Position numbers and translations under genes: made by a program
Notes under the pieces: generated by a model
Told to the model about the DNA's origin: nothing
Database searches by the model: none
The model's input: the letters and a program-made list of their open reading frames with translations, nothing else
In this document: piece after piece, positions 9,069 through 15,492 of the stretch
Numbering within the stretch: the first letter of the stretch is position 1
Layout of the letters: the number at the start of each line of letters is the position of its first letter
Assembly: GCA_020638495.1 (NCBI GenBank)
Contig: JACKIN010000015.1
Coordinates: forward strand, 34,576-98,575
DNA: 64,000 bases
Direction: 5' to 3'
Source of the DNA: Geminicoccaceae bacterium
GTDB taxonomy: Bacteria > Pseudomonadota > Alphaproteobacteria > Geminicoccales > Geminicoccaceae

Positions 9069-9301
9069 TCGCTATTCCGAACCTCCCTCCGACCCGTCCG
9101 AACTCGCGCAACCCGTCGTCCACCTTCGCCCGGACCTGCTCCTCGACTCCGGGGGAGCTCCCTTTTTTAATCCCTTCCGAAGGCGGTTCGTGTGACACCT
9201 TGCTTCGGTGGAGTGGTCGCCACACGGACCGTCGAGGATGCATCACACCTTGTCAATCGGCGTATTATGCCTGACTGCCTTACTCGAAAGGAGAGCCGGC
9301 A

Positions 9302-9451
9302 ATGGCTGTCGAGATGGGGGCTTCGAAGGACAGCTCCCTTTTTAGCACCTACGAGGCCAGTCCGCGTGGGCTCAAGGGGCAGCCCGATTCCTACTGTGCG
9401 CCGGACACAGAATTGATACCCGTCACGTTACAGGTTATTATCATTCCATGA
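9302..9451 (+). CDS. Possible small protein (49 aa) upstream of higB
   Basis: An AAAGGAGAG ribosome site (9287-9295) sits at good distance before an ATG at 9302. The frame runs 49 codons and its TGA (9449-9451) overlaps the higB ATG as ATGA. That layout resembles translational coupling. Against this, the product (MAVEMGASKDSSLF at the start) matches no family I know, and the higB promoter lies inside it. It may be a chance frame. Confidence 0.2.
   Translation: MAVEMGASKDSSLFSTYEASPRGLKGQPDSYCAPDTELIPVTLQVIIIP
9325..9337. repeat. 13-bp direct repeat, left copy, flanking higBA
   Basis: GAAGGACAGCTCC occurs here and again at 10150-10162, bracketing the higB-higA pair with 825 bp between starts. 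The flanking bases differ. It could be a scar of acquisition or a repeated hairpin element. Confidence 0.45.
9413..9441 (+). promoter_or_regulatory. higBA promoter with palindromic operator
   Basis: TTGATA (9413-9418) and TATTAT (9436-9441) are separated by exactly 17 bases, a strong sigma-70-type promoter. Between them lies GTCACGTTAC (9422-9431), a near-palindrome, and TGATA (9414-9418) is mirrored by TATCA (9439-9443). These fit an autorepressing HigA operator. The predicted transcription start, 6-7 bases after the -10 box, falls on the higB ATG at 9448. Confidence 0.6.
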
Positions 9452-9726
9452 TCCGGGCGTTCAGGCACAAGGTGCTGAAGGCCCTGTATGAGAAGAACCA
9501 GACCAGGGGCCTGAACACGCAGTGGCTCAAGCGCATCCGGGCCATACTGGCGCGCCTCGACGCCAGCAAAGAAGCTGCCGAGATGGACTTCCCGGGGCTG
9601 AGGCTGCACCCGCTGAAAGGTGACTGCAAGGACTGCTGGGCCGTGGACGTGTCCGGCAACTGGCGCATTGTTTTCCGCTTCGAGGACCAGGAGCCACACG
9701 ATGTCGATCTGGTGGACTATCACTAG
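9448..9726 (+). CDS. higB: HigB-type (RelE/ParE superfamily) toxin
   Basis: The 92-residue protein matches the HigB/GraT plasmid-maintenance killer family: MIRAFRHKVLKALYEK at the start, then RIRAILARLDASKE, LHPLKGDCKDCWAVDVSGNWRIVFRFE and a short tail ending DLVDYH. Family members cleave mRNA on ribosomes. Length is standard. It is followed 12 bp later by its XRE antitoxin, in the toxin-first order typical of higBA. Translation may be leaderless, because the predicted transcript begins at the ATG. Confidence 0.9.
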   Translation: MIRAFRHKVLKALYEKNQTRGLNTQWLKRIRAILARLDASKEAAEMDFPGLRLHPLKGDCKDCWAVDVSGNWRIVFRFEDQEPHDVDLVDYH

Positions 9727-9738
9727 GAAATCTCGAAC

Positions 9739-10026
9739 ATGCCGATGAAAGACCCCCCGCATCCCGGCGAAGTGATCCGCGAGTTGTGCATCGAGCCGGC
9801 AGGGCTGACCGTCACCGCCGCCGCCGAGGTGCTCGGTGTCAGCCGCAAGGCCCTGTCCGAGCTGCTCAACGGCCACTCCGGGATCTCCCCGGAAATGGCC
9901 GTCAGGCTGTCCAAGGCCTTCGGCGGCAGCATCGAAAGCTGGCTCACCCAGCAGATGCAGTACGACCTCGCCAAGGTCAGCAGGAGGGCCGCCGGGATCG
10001 AGGTCAAACGCTATGAACCGGTGTGA
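9739..10026 (+). CDS. higA: HigA-type XRE antitoxin
   Basis: The product has 95 residues. The opening DPPHPGEVIRELCIEPAGLT is typical of HigA. The helix-turn-helix is TAAAEVLGVSRKALSELLNGHSG, and the C-terminal SIESWLTQQMQYDLAK is the usual dimer region. It should bind and neutralise the HigB toxin just upstream and repress their shared promoter. Confidence 0.92.
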   Translation: MPMKDPPHPGEVIRELCIEPAGLTVTAAAEVLGVSRKALSELLNGHSGISPEMAVRLSKAFGGSIESWLTQQMQYDLAKVSRRAAGIEVKRYEPV

Positions 10027-10148
10027 TCCATGGTCCGAAGTTCGAGTCCACATGACTGATCTCACCCTCCCGGCAAGTGGGAGAGCATATGGGGTCAGGA
10101 ACCTTTCCAAAGAAAAGGGGCAGGACTCCCTTGGACCGCCGGCAGCAT

Positions 10149-10166
10149 GGAAGGACAGCTCCTTCC
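10149..10166. terminator. Hairpin between convergent higA and nucleoside hydrolase genes
   Basis: GGAAGGA (10149-10155), loop CAGC and TCCTTCC (10160-10166) form a perfect 7-bp stem between two convergent genes. No strong T-run follows on either side, so termination is uncertain. The stem contains the right copy of the 13-bp repeat GAAGGACAGCTCC (10150-10162). A second weaker stem, CCTTT/AAAGG, lies at 10102-10118. Confidence 0.35.
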
Positions 10167-10203
10167 TTGATTCCTCACGAAATCAGGGCTTGAGGCCGCC
10201 CCG

Positions 10204-11151
10204 TCAGGGATAGGTCAGGACGGCATCCACCACCGCGTCGATGATCCCGCGCCTGTCCGCATCGACGGCGAGCTTCGCATTCGCCGGCTTCGGCGGCTGG
10301 ATCGTCTGGTGCTCGCCCGGCTGGATGGTGCGCAGGTCGGCCACGGTCATGCCGCGCGTGAGCTGGCCGTGCAGCTCGACCTCGACCGGCACATCGCGAT
10401 AGGTGATCAGCTCGGGGCGGACGAAGGGGATAACGGCGCAACTGTCGTGCATCGGCGCACCGTCGACGCCGAGCACCGCCCGCTGCCGGCCCATGTAGAA
10501 TGTGGCGAGGTCGGCGACGGCACGCGCCGTCCGGCCGCCGCCGCGCAGGCGCTCGACGTCGGGCTCCTTGATCAGCACCGTCCGGGTCATGTCGTAGCCG
10601 ACCCAGTGGATCGGCACGCCGCTGGAGAAGACGATGTGCGCCGCCTCGGGGTCGCTCAGCACGTTGACGCACTGCACCGGCTGCAGATTGCCGACCAGGG
10701 CCGAGCCGCCCATGATCGAGATGCCGGCGAGCCAGTCGGCCAGCCTGGGCTCCAGGCGCAGGGCCACGCCGACATTGGTCTGCGCCCCGATCACCACCAG
10801 CACCAACTCGCCCCGATGCGCGCTCGCCTGCTCGATGATGAACTGCACGGCATGCTGATCGACGGGCTCGAAGGCCGGCTCGGGCAGCTCGGCGCCGTCG
10901 ATCCCGGTCTTGCCGTGCCCGTCGGGGGCGAAACGCGTCATCGGGCCGACCAGCGGTCGGCCAAAGCCCTTGGCCACCGGCAAGTCGAGCCCGGCCAGGG
11001 TGCAAATGGCGAGCGCATTGCGGGTGGTGTTCTCGATCGAGGCATTGCCGAAGACGGTGGTGATGCCGACCACGTCCAGGTGTCGAGCGGCGTAGAGAAT
11101 GGCGACCGCGTCGTCGTGACCGGGATCGCAGTCGATGAGGAGCTTCGTCAA
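10204..11151 (-). CDS. Inosine/uridine-preferring nucleoside hydrolase
   Basis: The protein has 315 residues, standard for the family. The N-terminal CDPGHDDAVAILYA is the calcium-binding DxDPGxDDA signature, followed by VVGITTVFGNASIENTTRNAL. It hydrolyses ribonucleosides to base and ribose in the cytoplasm. It is divergent from a sugar-type ABC importer with only 83 bp between starts, so the importer may bring in nucleosides or related ribosides. Substrate preference cannot be read from sequence. Confidence 0.9.
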   Translation of the reverse strand: MTKLLIDCDPGHDDAVAILYAARHLDVVGITTVFGNASIENTTRNALAICTLAGLDLPVAKGFGRPLVGPMTRFAPDGHGKTGIDGAELPEPAFEPVDQHAVQFIIEQASAHRGELVLVVIGAQTNVGVALRLEPRLADWLAGISIMGGSALVGNLQPVQCVNVLSDPEAAHIVFSSGVPIHWVGYDMTRTVLIKEPDVERLRGGGRTARAVADLATFYMGRQRAVLGVDGAPMHDSCAVIPFVRPELITYRDVPVEVELHGQLTRGMTVADLRTIQPGEHQTIQPPKPANAKLAVDADRRGIIDAVVDAVLTYP

Positions 11152-11234
11152 TTGCTAGGTCTCCCAGGCCCGGGCCGCCACCTTGACTTCCATCGAGGTG
11201 CGTAGTTTGAGTGATGCCGATGCTATAGGGAGGC

Positions 11235-12506
11235 ATGGTCGTGACCACAAGAAGAGCACTTCTCGGCTGGATGGCGGGCGCGGCCTTGCTGGCCACGGGC
11301 GGCTGGGCCACGGCCGTCTCGGCCGAGCAGGCGACGCTCAACGCGCTCTGGATGGGTTGGCCGGAGGAGCAGGTCGATCCCTTGATGGACGCCTTTCGCG
11401 AGGCGCATCCGGAGATCACCTTGAACGTCGAGCGCATCCCCTTCGCGCAGATCTTCCAGACCATCGAGGTCCGCCTCAACGCCAGGGGCCCCGACCCCGA
11501 CATTTTCATCGTAGACAGCCCGCTGACCGCATCCTACGCCGTGCGCGGCTACCTTCTGGATCTGACGCCGCACCTCGACGCCAGCCGGTTCACCAAGGCC
11601 GGGCTGGCTGCCGGCACCGTCGACGGCAAGATCTACTCGGCCCCCTTCGGCAGCTCGAGCGCGCTTCTGTTCTACAACAAGAAGCTGCTGGCGGAGGCCG
11701 GCATCGAGCCGCCCTCGACCGACCCGGCCGAGCGCTGGACCTGGGCGGAGCTGGTCGACGCGGCCAAGAAAGTCGCCAAGCCCGACCAGGGCATCTGGGG
11801 CTTCGTCTTCGAGCAGGCCGAGCGACCCTACCAGCTCTTGCCGCTGCCCATGTCGCTGGGTGCCGAGATGATCAGCGCCGACGGCCTGACGGCAACCGGC
11901 TATCTCGATTCGGCGAAGTCGGTCGAGGCTTTCCAGTTCTATCAGGACCTCTACCAGAAAGAGCAGGTCAGCCCGCCCGGCGTCTTCGACAATAACTTGA
12001 CCTTCGAGCTCTTCGGCACCGGCAAGGTCGGCTTCTTTGTCGGCAACCCCTACGACCTGGTCAACCTGCCGAACAAGTATCCCGATCTCGAATGGGGGCT
12101 GGCGCCGCATCCCTACTTCGTGGATGGAACGCCGGTGACGCCGACCGGCGCCTGGCACATCGGCGTCAACCCGAACACCGACCAGATGGAGGCGGCCCTG
12201 ACCTTCATCGACTTCATGATGCAGGACGATACGCAGCGCCTCTGGCTCAGCCTGCGACCCTATCCGCCGGTGCTCGAGGCGGTCTGGGAAGCCGAAGCGG
12301 ACACCACCTTCGCCGATCCGGGCTGGGGCATCGTCCGCCACGAGCTGGCCGAGACCGCCAGAGCCCGGCCGGCGACGCCCGGCTGGCGCGAGTACGAGGA
12401 CATCATGCGCCTCGCGATTCGCGACATCCAGACCGGCGCCGACGTCCAGGCGACGCTGACCGCCGCCGCCGAGCGGATCGACCGCGAGCTCGCCAAGTAC
12501 CGCTGA
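11235..12506 (+). CDS. ABC transporter substrate-binding protein (sugar family 1)
   Basis: The product has 423 residues. The N-terminus TTRRALLGWMAGAALLATGG has a twin-arginine-like pair before a hydrophobic stretch, with likely cleavage after AVSA. The mature part (TLNALWMGWPEEQVDPLMDAFREAHPEI; LLFYNKKLLAEAGIEPP) is a typical extracellular solute-binding protein of the sugar-importer class. It heads an operon with two permeases. Tat export would use the TatABC genes encoded in this same window. Confidence 0.9.
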   Translation: MVVTTRRALLGWMAGAALLATGGWATAVSAEQATLNALWMGWPEEQVDPLMDAFREAHPEITLNVERIPFAQIFQTIEVRLNARGPDPDIFIVDSPLTASYAVRGYLLDLTPHLDASRFTKAGLAAGTVDGKIYSAPFGSSSALLFYNKKLLAEAGIEPPSTDPAERWTWAELVDAAKKVAKPDQGIWGFVFEQAERPYQLLPLPMSLGAEMISADGLTATGYLDSAKSVEAFQFYQDLYQKEQVSPPGVFDNNLTFELFGTGKVGFFVGNPYDLVNLPNKYPDLEWGLAPHPYFVDGTPVTPTGAWHIGVNPNTDQMEAALTFIDFMMQDDTQRLWLSLRPYPPVLEAVWEAEADTTFADPGWGIVRHELAETARARPATPGWREYEDIMRLAIRDIQTGADVQATLTAAAERIDRELAKYR

Positions 12507-12531
12507 CCCGGGGCGCGGGCGCGGTCGGCCG

Positions 12532-13407
12532 ATGGGCAACGGGATCCGCGAGCGTGGCTGGATCCCGCTGCTCTTTCTCGCGCCGGCGCTGATCGGGCTC
12601 ATCGTCTTCCGGCTGGCGCCGATCGGCATCGCGATCGTCGGCGGCTTCTTGCAACAGACGCTGCGCGGCGAGACCGTCTTCGCCGGCCTCGCCAACTATC
12701 TCGATCTCGCCACCGACCCGGTGTTCTGGAACTCGGTGCGGGTGACGCTGCTCTTCAACGTCCTGATCAATCCGTTTCAGGTCGTCGTGGCGCTCGGGCT
12801 CGCACTGCTCGTCTTTCGCCCCGGCCCCGGCGTCACCTTCTTCCGCGCCGCCTATTTCCTGCCGATGTGCGTCTCGCTCGCCATCGTCTCGGTGTTGTGG
12901 AACATCCTGCTGGACACGCAGCTCGGGCCAGTCAACGGTCTCCTTTCGGCCCTCGGCCTCGAGCGTCAGCCCTTCTTTCGCAGCGAGAGCCAGGCGCTCC
13001 TGACGATGATCGGCATCGCCAGCTGGAAGGGCTGCGGCTACTGGATGATGTTCCTTCTGGCCGGGCTCTACGCCATCCCGGACGACTTCCACGAGGCCGC
13101 CCGGATCGACGGGGCCAACGCCTGGCAGCGCTTCAGGTACGTCACCCTGCCCCTGATGCGCCGGCCGATCCTCTTCGTGCTGATCGCCGACACTGCCATC
13201 AACTTCCTCTTCTTCGCCCCCATCTACATCATCACCAATGGCGGTCCCGCCGGCGCCACCGATCTCTTGATGTTCCAGGCCTACCAGTCCGCCTTCGCCT
13301 ACCTCAATCACGGCCGCTCGCTGGCCATCTCGACCATCCTTCTGGTCGTGATAGCGCTCTTCGCGGTGGTCGAGTTCCGCCTCTTTCGCAGCCCGTCCGA
13401 CGCATGA
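12532..13407 (+). CDS. ABC transporter permease (MalF-like)
   Basis: The product has 291 residues and about six membrane helices. The cytoplasmic EAA loop, EAARIDGANAWQRFRYVTLP, contacts the ATPase. The N-terminal segment (PLLFLAPALIGLIVFRLAPI) is typical of sugar permease 1. It lies 25 bp after the binding-protein gene and its stop overlaps the second permease by four bases (ATGA, 13404-13407). Confidence 0.9.
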   Translation: MGNGIRERGWIPLLFLAPALIGLIVFRLAPIGIAIVGGFLQQTLRGETVFAGLANYLDLATDPVFWNSVRVTLLFNVLINPFQVVVALGLALLVFRPGPGVTFFRAAYFLPMCVSLAIVSVLWNILLDTQLGPVNGLLSALGLERQPFFRSESQALLTMIGIASWKGCGYWMMFLLAGLYAIPDDFHEAARIDGANAWQRFRYVTLPLMRRPILFVLIADTAINFLFFAPIYIITNGGPAGATDLLMFQAYQSAFAYLNHGRSLAISTILLVVIALFAVVEFRLFRSPSDA

Positions 13408-14243
13408 GAGCACCGCTCGCCTGGCTGCCGACCGGCCTGCGCTACCTGACCATGGCGCTGATCGCGCTCGCCCTGCTCCTGCCGCTCTACTGGATGCTCA
13501 TCTCCTCGCTCCGGCCGTCGGACGAGATCTTCCGCTATGCCGCCGATTTCGGCTGGCGCACCTTCGTCCCCGAGAGCCTGACCCTCGAGCACTGGATCGG
13601 TGCCCTGGATGCCGGCTATCTGCGCGCCATCGGCAACTCGCTCTTCGTCGCCTTCTCGACCGTCGCCCTCGGCATCCTGGTCAACTCGCTCGCCGGGTTC
13701 GCCTTCGCCGTCTTCGATTTCCCCGGCCGCACGGTCCTTTTCGTCTGCGTCCTCGCCTCCTTCATGATGCCGTTCGAGGCGATGGTGCTGCCGCTCTACC
13801 ATCTCGTGCGCTTTCTCGGCTGGACCGACAGCTACAAGGCGCTGATCATGCCCGAGGTCGCGAGCGGCTTCATCATCTTCCTCTTCCGCCAGTTCTTCGT
13901 CGGCATCCCCAAGGAGCTGTTCGAGGCCGCCCGCATCGACGGCGCCACCTGGTGGCAGGCCTATTGGCGCATCGCCATGCCGCTGACCGGGCCGACCATC
14001 GCCACGGCATCCCTCATGCTCTTCATCCTCCAATGGGAAGCGTTCTTCTGGCCCCTGGTCGCCGCCAGCGCGCCCGACTACGTCGTCGTACAGGTGGCGA
14101 TCGCCCGCCACAGCAACCTCGAGACCACCGACTGGGGCGGCATGTTCGCCGCCTCCTCGATCGCCGTCTTGATGGCTCTGATCCCGTTCCTGGCCTTCCA
14201 ACGCTACTACGTACGCACCATCGTCCAGAGCGGCATCAAATAG
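13404..14243 (+). CDS. ABC transporter permease (MalG-like)
   Basis: The product has 279 residues, starting at the ATG that overlaps the previous stop. It has six predicted helices and the EAA loop EAARIDGATWWQAYWRIAMP. It is the second permease of the pair. No ATPase gene follows in the operon, so the importer would have to borrow a MalK/UgpC-type ATPase encoded elsewhere. Confidence 0.9.
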   Translation: MRAPLAWLPTGLRYLTMALIALALLLPLYWMLISSLRPSDEIFRYAADFGWRTFVPESLTLEHWIGALDAGYLRAIGNSLFVAFSTVALGILVNSLAGFAFAVFDFPGRTVLFVCVLASFMMPFEAMVLPLYHLVRFLGWTDSYKALIMPEVASGFIIFLFRQFFVGIPKELFEAARIDGATWWQAYWRIAMPLTGPTIATASLMLFILQWEAFFWPLVAASAPDYVVVQVAIARHSNLETTDWGGMFAASSIAVLMALIPFLAFQRYYVRTIVQSGIK

Positions 14244-14433
14244 GCCTCACGCCGCGCCTCACCAAAAGCGGCGCACTGCTGCCGTCGGGATCGCAAGCAC
14301 GAATGAAGTCATCGGCCATGCCGGCGGCCGCGACCAAGGGAAAAGGAGAGACCCCGGACCGCACCCACATTCGAGACACGGATCAGAAATCCGGCGCCGA
14401 GGGACATCCCCTTCCAAACGCCTTGCCCGCCCC

Positions 14434-14447
14434 TTGATCCAGATCAT
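14434..14447. promoter_or_regulatory. FNR/FixK-type box upstream of cytochrome c gene
   Basis: TTGAT-CCAG-ATCAT matches the FNR/Anr/FixK consensus TTGAT-N4-ATCAA at nine of ten positions. It ends 55 bases before the ATG of the cytochrome gene. That distance suits a class II site with a start near 14482, though no strong -10 box is visible. It suggests low-oxygen control. Confidence 0.5.
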
Positions 14448-14502
14448 GGCAGCCGGCGACCGGACAGCGGACTGTCGAACGAGCAGCAAGCGGGAGGCCC
14501 GG

Positions 14503-15081
14503 ATGGCGAGATCAGTGCTGGCCATGGCGGTTGTCGTCGCGGTCGCGGCGTGGGCCGCCCCGCTCGACGGCAGCGCGCAGCAGCGTGACTTCGGGCCGCA
14601 GGACTGGTGGGGGCCGGGCAGCGGGGACTGGGAGCGGATGTGGCCGGAGGGCCGGGAGCGGGACCGCTGGAGCCCGGGCCGGATGGGCGTGACCCAGAAC
14701 CAGCGCATGCTGCGCCACTGGACCTTCATGAACGGGCAGGTGCCGGAGGCCTATGAGGGTGCCACCAGCACCGTCGAGCGGACGCCGGAAACGATCGCCC
14801 AAGGTGCCGAGCTCTACGCGGCGCACTGCGCCCGCTGCCATGGCGAGATCGGCTACGGCGACGGCACCGAGGGCCGCAGCCTGGTCCCCTCGCCCGCCCT
14901 GCTGGCCTTCCTCGTCCAGAGGCCGATCGCCGGCGACGCGTATCTGAACTGGGCCATCGCGGAAGGTGGTTCGGCCTTCGGGACCGAGATGCCGGCCTAC
15001 AAGGAAGCGCTCGCCGAGAACGACATCTGGGCGATCATCGCCTACATGCGATCAGGCTTCCCGGACACCGCCGCGAGGTAG
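14503..15081 (+). CDS. Exported c-type cytochrome, single haem
   Basis: The product has 192 residues. The ATG at 14503 is chosen because GGGAGG lies 8 bases upstream and a signal peptide (VLAMAVVVAVAAWAAPLDGSA) follows directly. CARCH at residues 109-113 is the haem c site and Met163 in GTEMPAYKE is the likely axial ligand. Residues 28-85 form an unusual Trp/Arg/Pro-rich segment before the cytochrome fold. It would carry electrons in the periplasm. Its partner is not in the window, and an FNR-like box upstream suggests microaerobic use. Confidence 0.85.
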   Translation: MARSVLAMAVVVAVAAWAAPLDGSAQQRDFGPQDWWGPGSGDWERMWPEGRERDRWSPGRMGVTQNQRMLRHWTFMNGQVPEAYEGATSTVERTPETIAQGAELYAAHCARCHGEIGYGDGTEGRSLVPSPALLAFLVQRPIAGDAYLNWAIAEGGSAFGTEMPAYKEALAENDIWAIIAYMRSGFPDTAAR

Positions 15082-15118
15082 CCGGCACCCGGCAAAGGGG
15101 ATCGAGCACCGCCCCGAT

Positions 15119-15262
15119 GACGCGTCGGATGCGACACGCGGCCTCGGGTTGTCGCGTTATACGCGACATTCCGGCCCGGGTTGGCGCATATTCTGCGACA
15201 TCCCGCCCGAATTCGTCGCGGATTCCGCGACAGAATCGCGGGGATGTCGCGGAATCCGCGAC
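15119..15262. repeat. Tandem array of 17-bp palindromes at 32-bp period
   Basis: Five 17-bp units start at 15119, 15151, 15183, 15215 and 15246, a spacing of 32, 32, 32 and 31 bp. Unit two, GTCGCGTTATACGCGAC, and units four and five, GTCGCGGATTCCGCGAC and GTCGCGGAATCCGCGAC, are perfect inverted repeats; units one and three are degenerate but keep GCGAC at the end. The roughly 15-bp linkers of units one to three are also similar, so the whole 32-bp unit was duplicated. Confidence 0.75.
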
Positions 15263-15268
15263 ACTCGA

Positions 15269-15432
15269 CGACGATCGAACCCGCCGATTCGACGAACGGA
15301 CCCACGGAATCGACGATCGAACCCGGGATTTCGACGAAGGAACCCGGGCTCCCGACGAACGAACCCGGGGTCCCGGCCCAGGGATTCCGGGCGTTTTTCC
15401 CGCCTCCCCGGCGACGAACGAACCCGAAAACC
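15269..15432. repeat. 21-bp tandem repeat (six units)
   Basis: Consensus CGACGAACGAACCCGGGGTCC. Five contiguous units start at 15269, 15290, 15311, 15332 and 15353. A sixth starts at 15412 after a 38-bp insertion, and a truncated one follows near 15443. The first 14 bases are the best conserved. The 21-bp period keeps frame, so every frame through it reads as a seven-residue repeat. Confidence 0.75.
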
Positions 15433-15492
15433 ACGAATTGCCCAACGAACCCGCGGCTCTTGACAGAGGCGCCGAACTAGGCTATTATTCCC

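Larger units (their letters stand above)
9069..9447. other. Intergenic stretch between HEPN-like gene and toxin-antitoxin pair
   Basis: There is no convincing long gene here; the short open frames look like chance. The palindrome GGGAGCTCCC followed by six T (9153-9168) and the run AGCTCCCTTTTT near 9332 look like degenerate terminator or repeat scraps. A possible 49-codon frame (9302-9451) and the higB promoter lie at the right end. The stretch reads as accessory-region debris. Confidence 0.4.
15082..15492. other. Repeat-rich intergenic region between convergent genes
   Basis: No gene is supported here. Most of the stretch is two abutting tandem-repeat arrays (32-bp units at 15119-15262, 21-bp units at 15269-15432), described separately. 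The remainder, 15433-15492, has one more degenerate AACGAACCCG unit and CTAGGCTATTATTCCCCTAG, a short inverted repeat just outside the hyuB stop. Confidence 0.7.

Noticed and set aside
8980..9246. 88-residue minus-strand frame upstream of the HEPN-like gene
   Set aside because: It contains a plausible-looking stretch (GVEEQVRAKVDDGLREFG) but overlaps the start of the HEPN-like gene and matches no family. It may be a remnant; support is too thin.
10102..10118. CCTTT/AAAGG stem as an intrinsic terminator for higBA
   Set aside because: Only 5 bp of stem and no following T-run; noted only as a weak structure.
15119..15262. CRISPR-like array
   Set aside because: The period is only 32 bp, the 15-bp linkers resemble each other rather than being unique, the palindromes are near-complete, and no cas genes are present.
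15042..15434. 130-residue minus-strand frame with heptad repeats (PGSFVEI-like)
   Set aside because: It arises automatically from the 21-bp DNA repeat, overlaps the cytochrome gene end and has no supported ribosome site.
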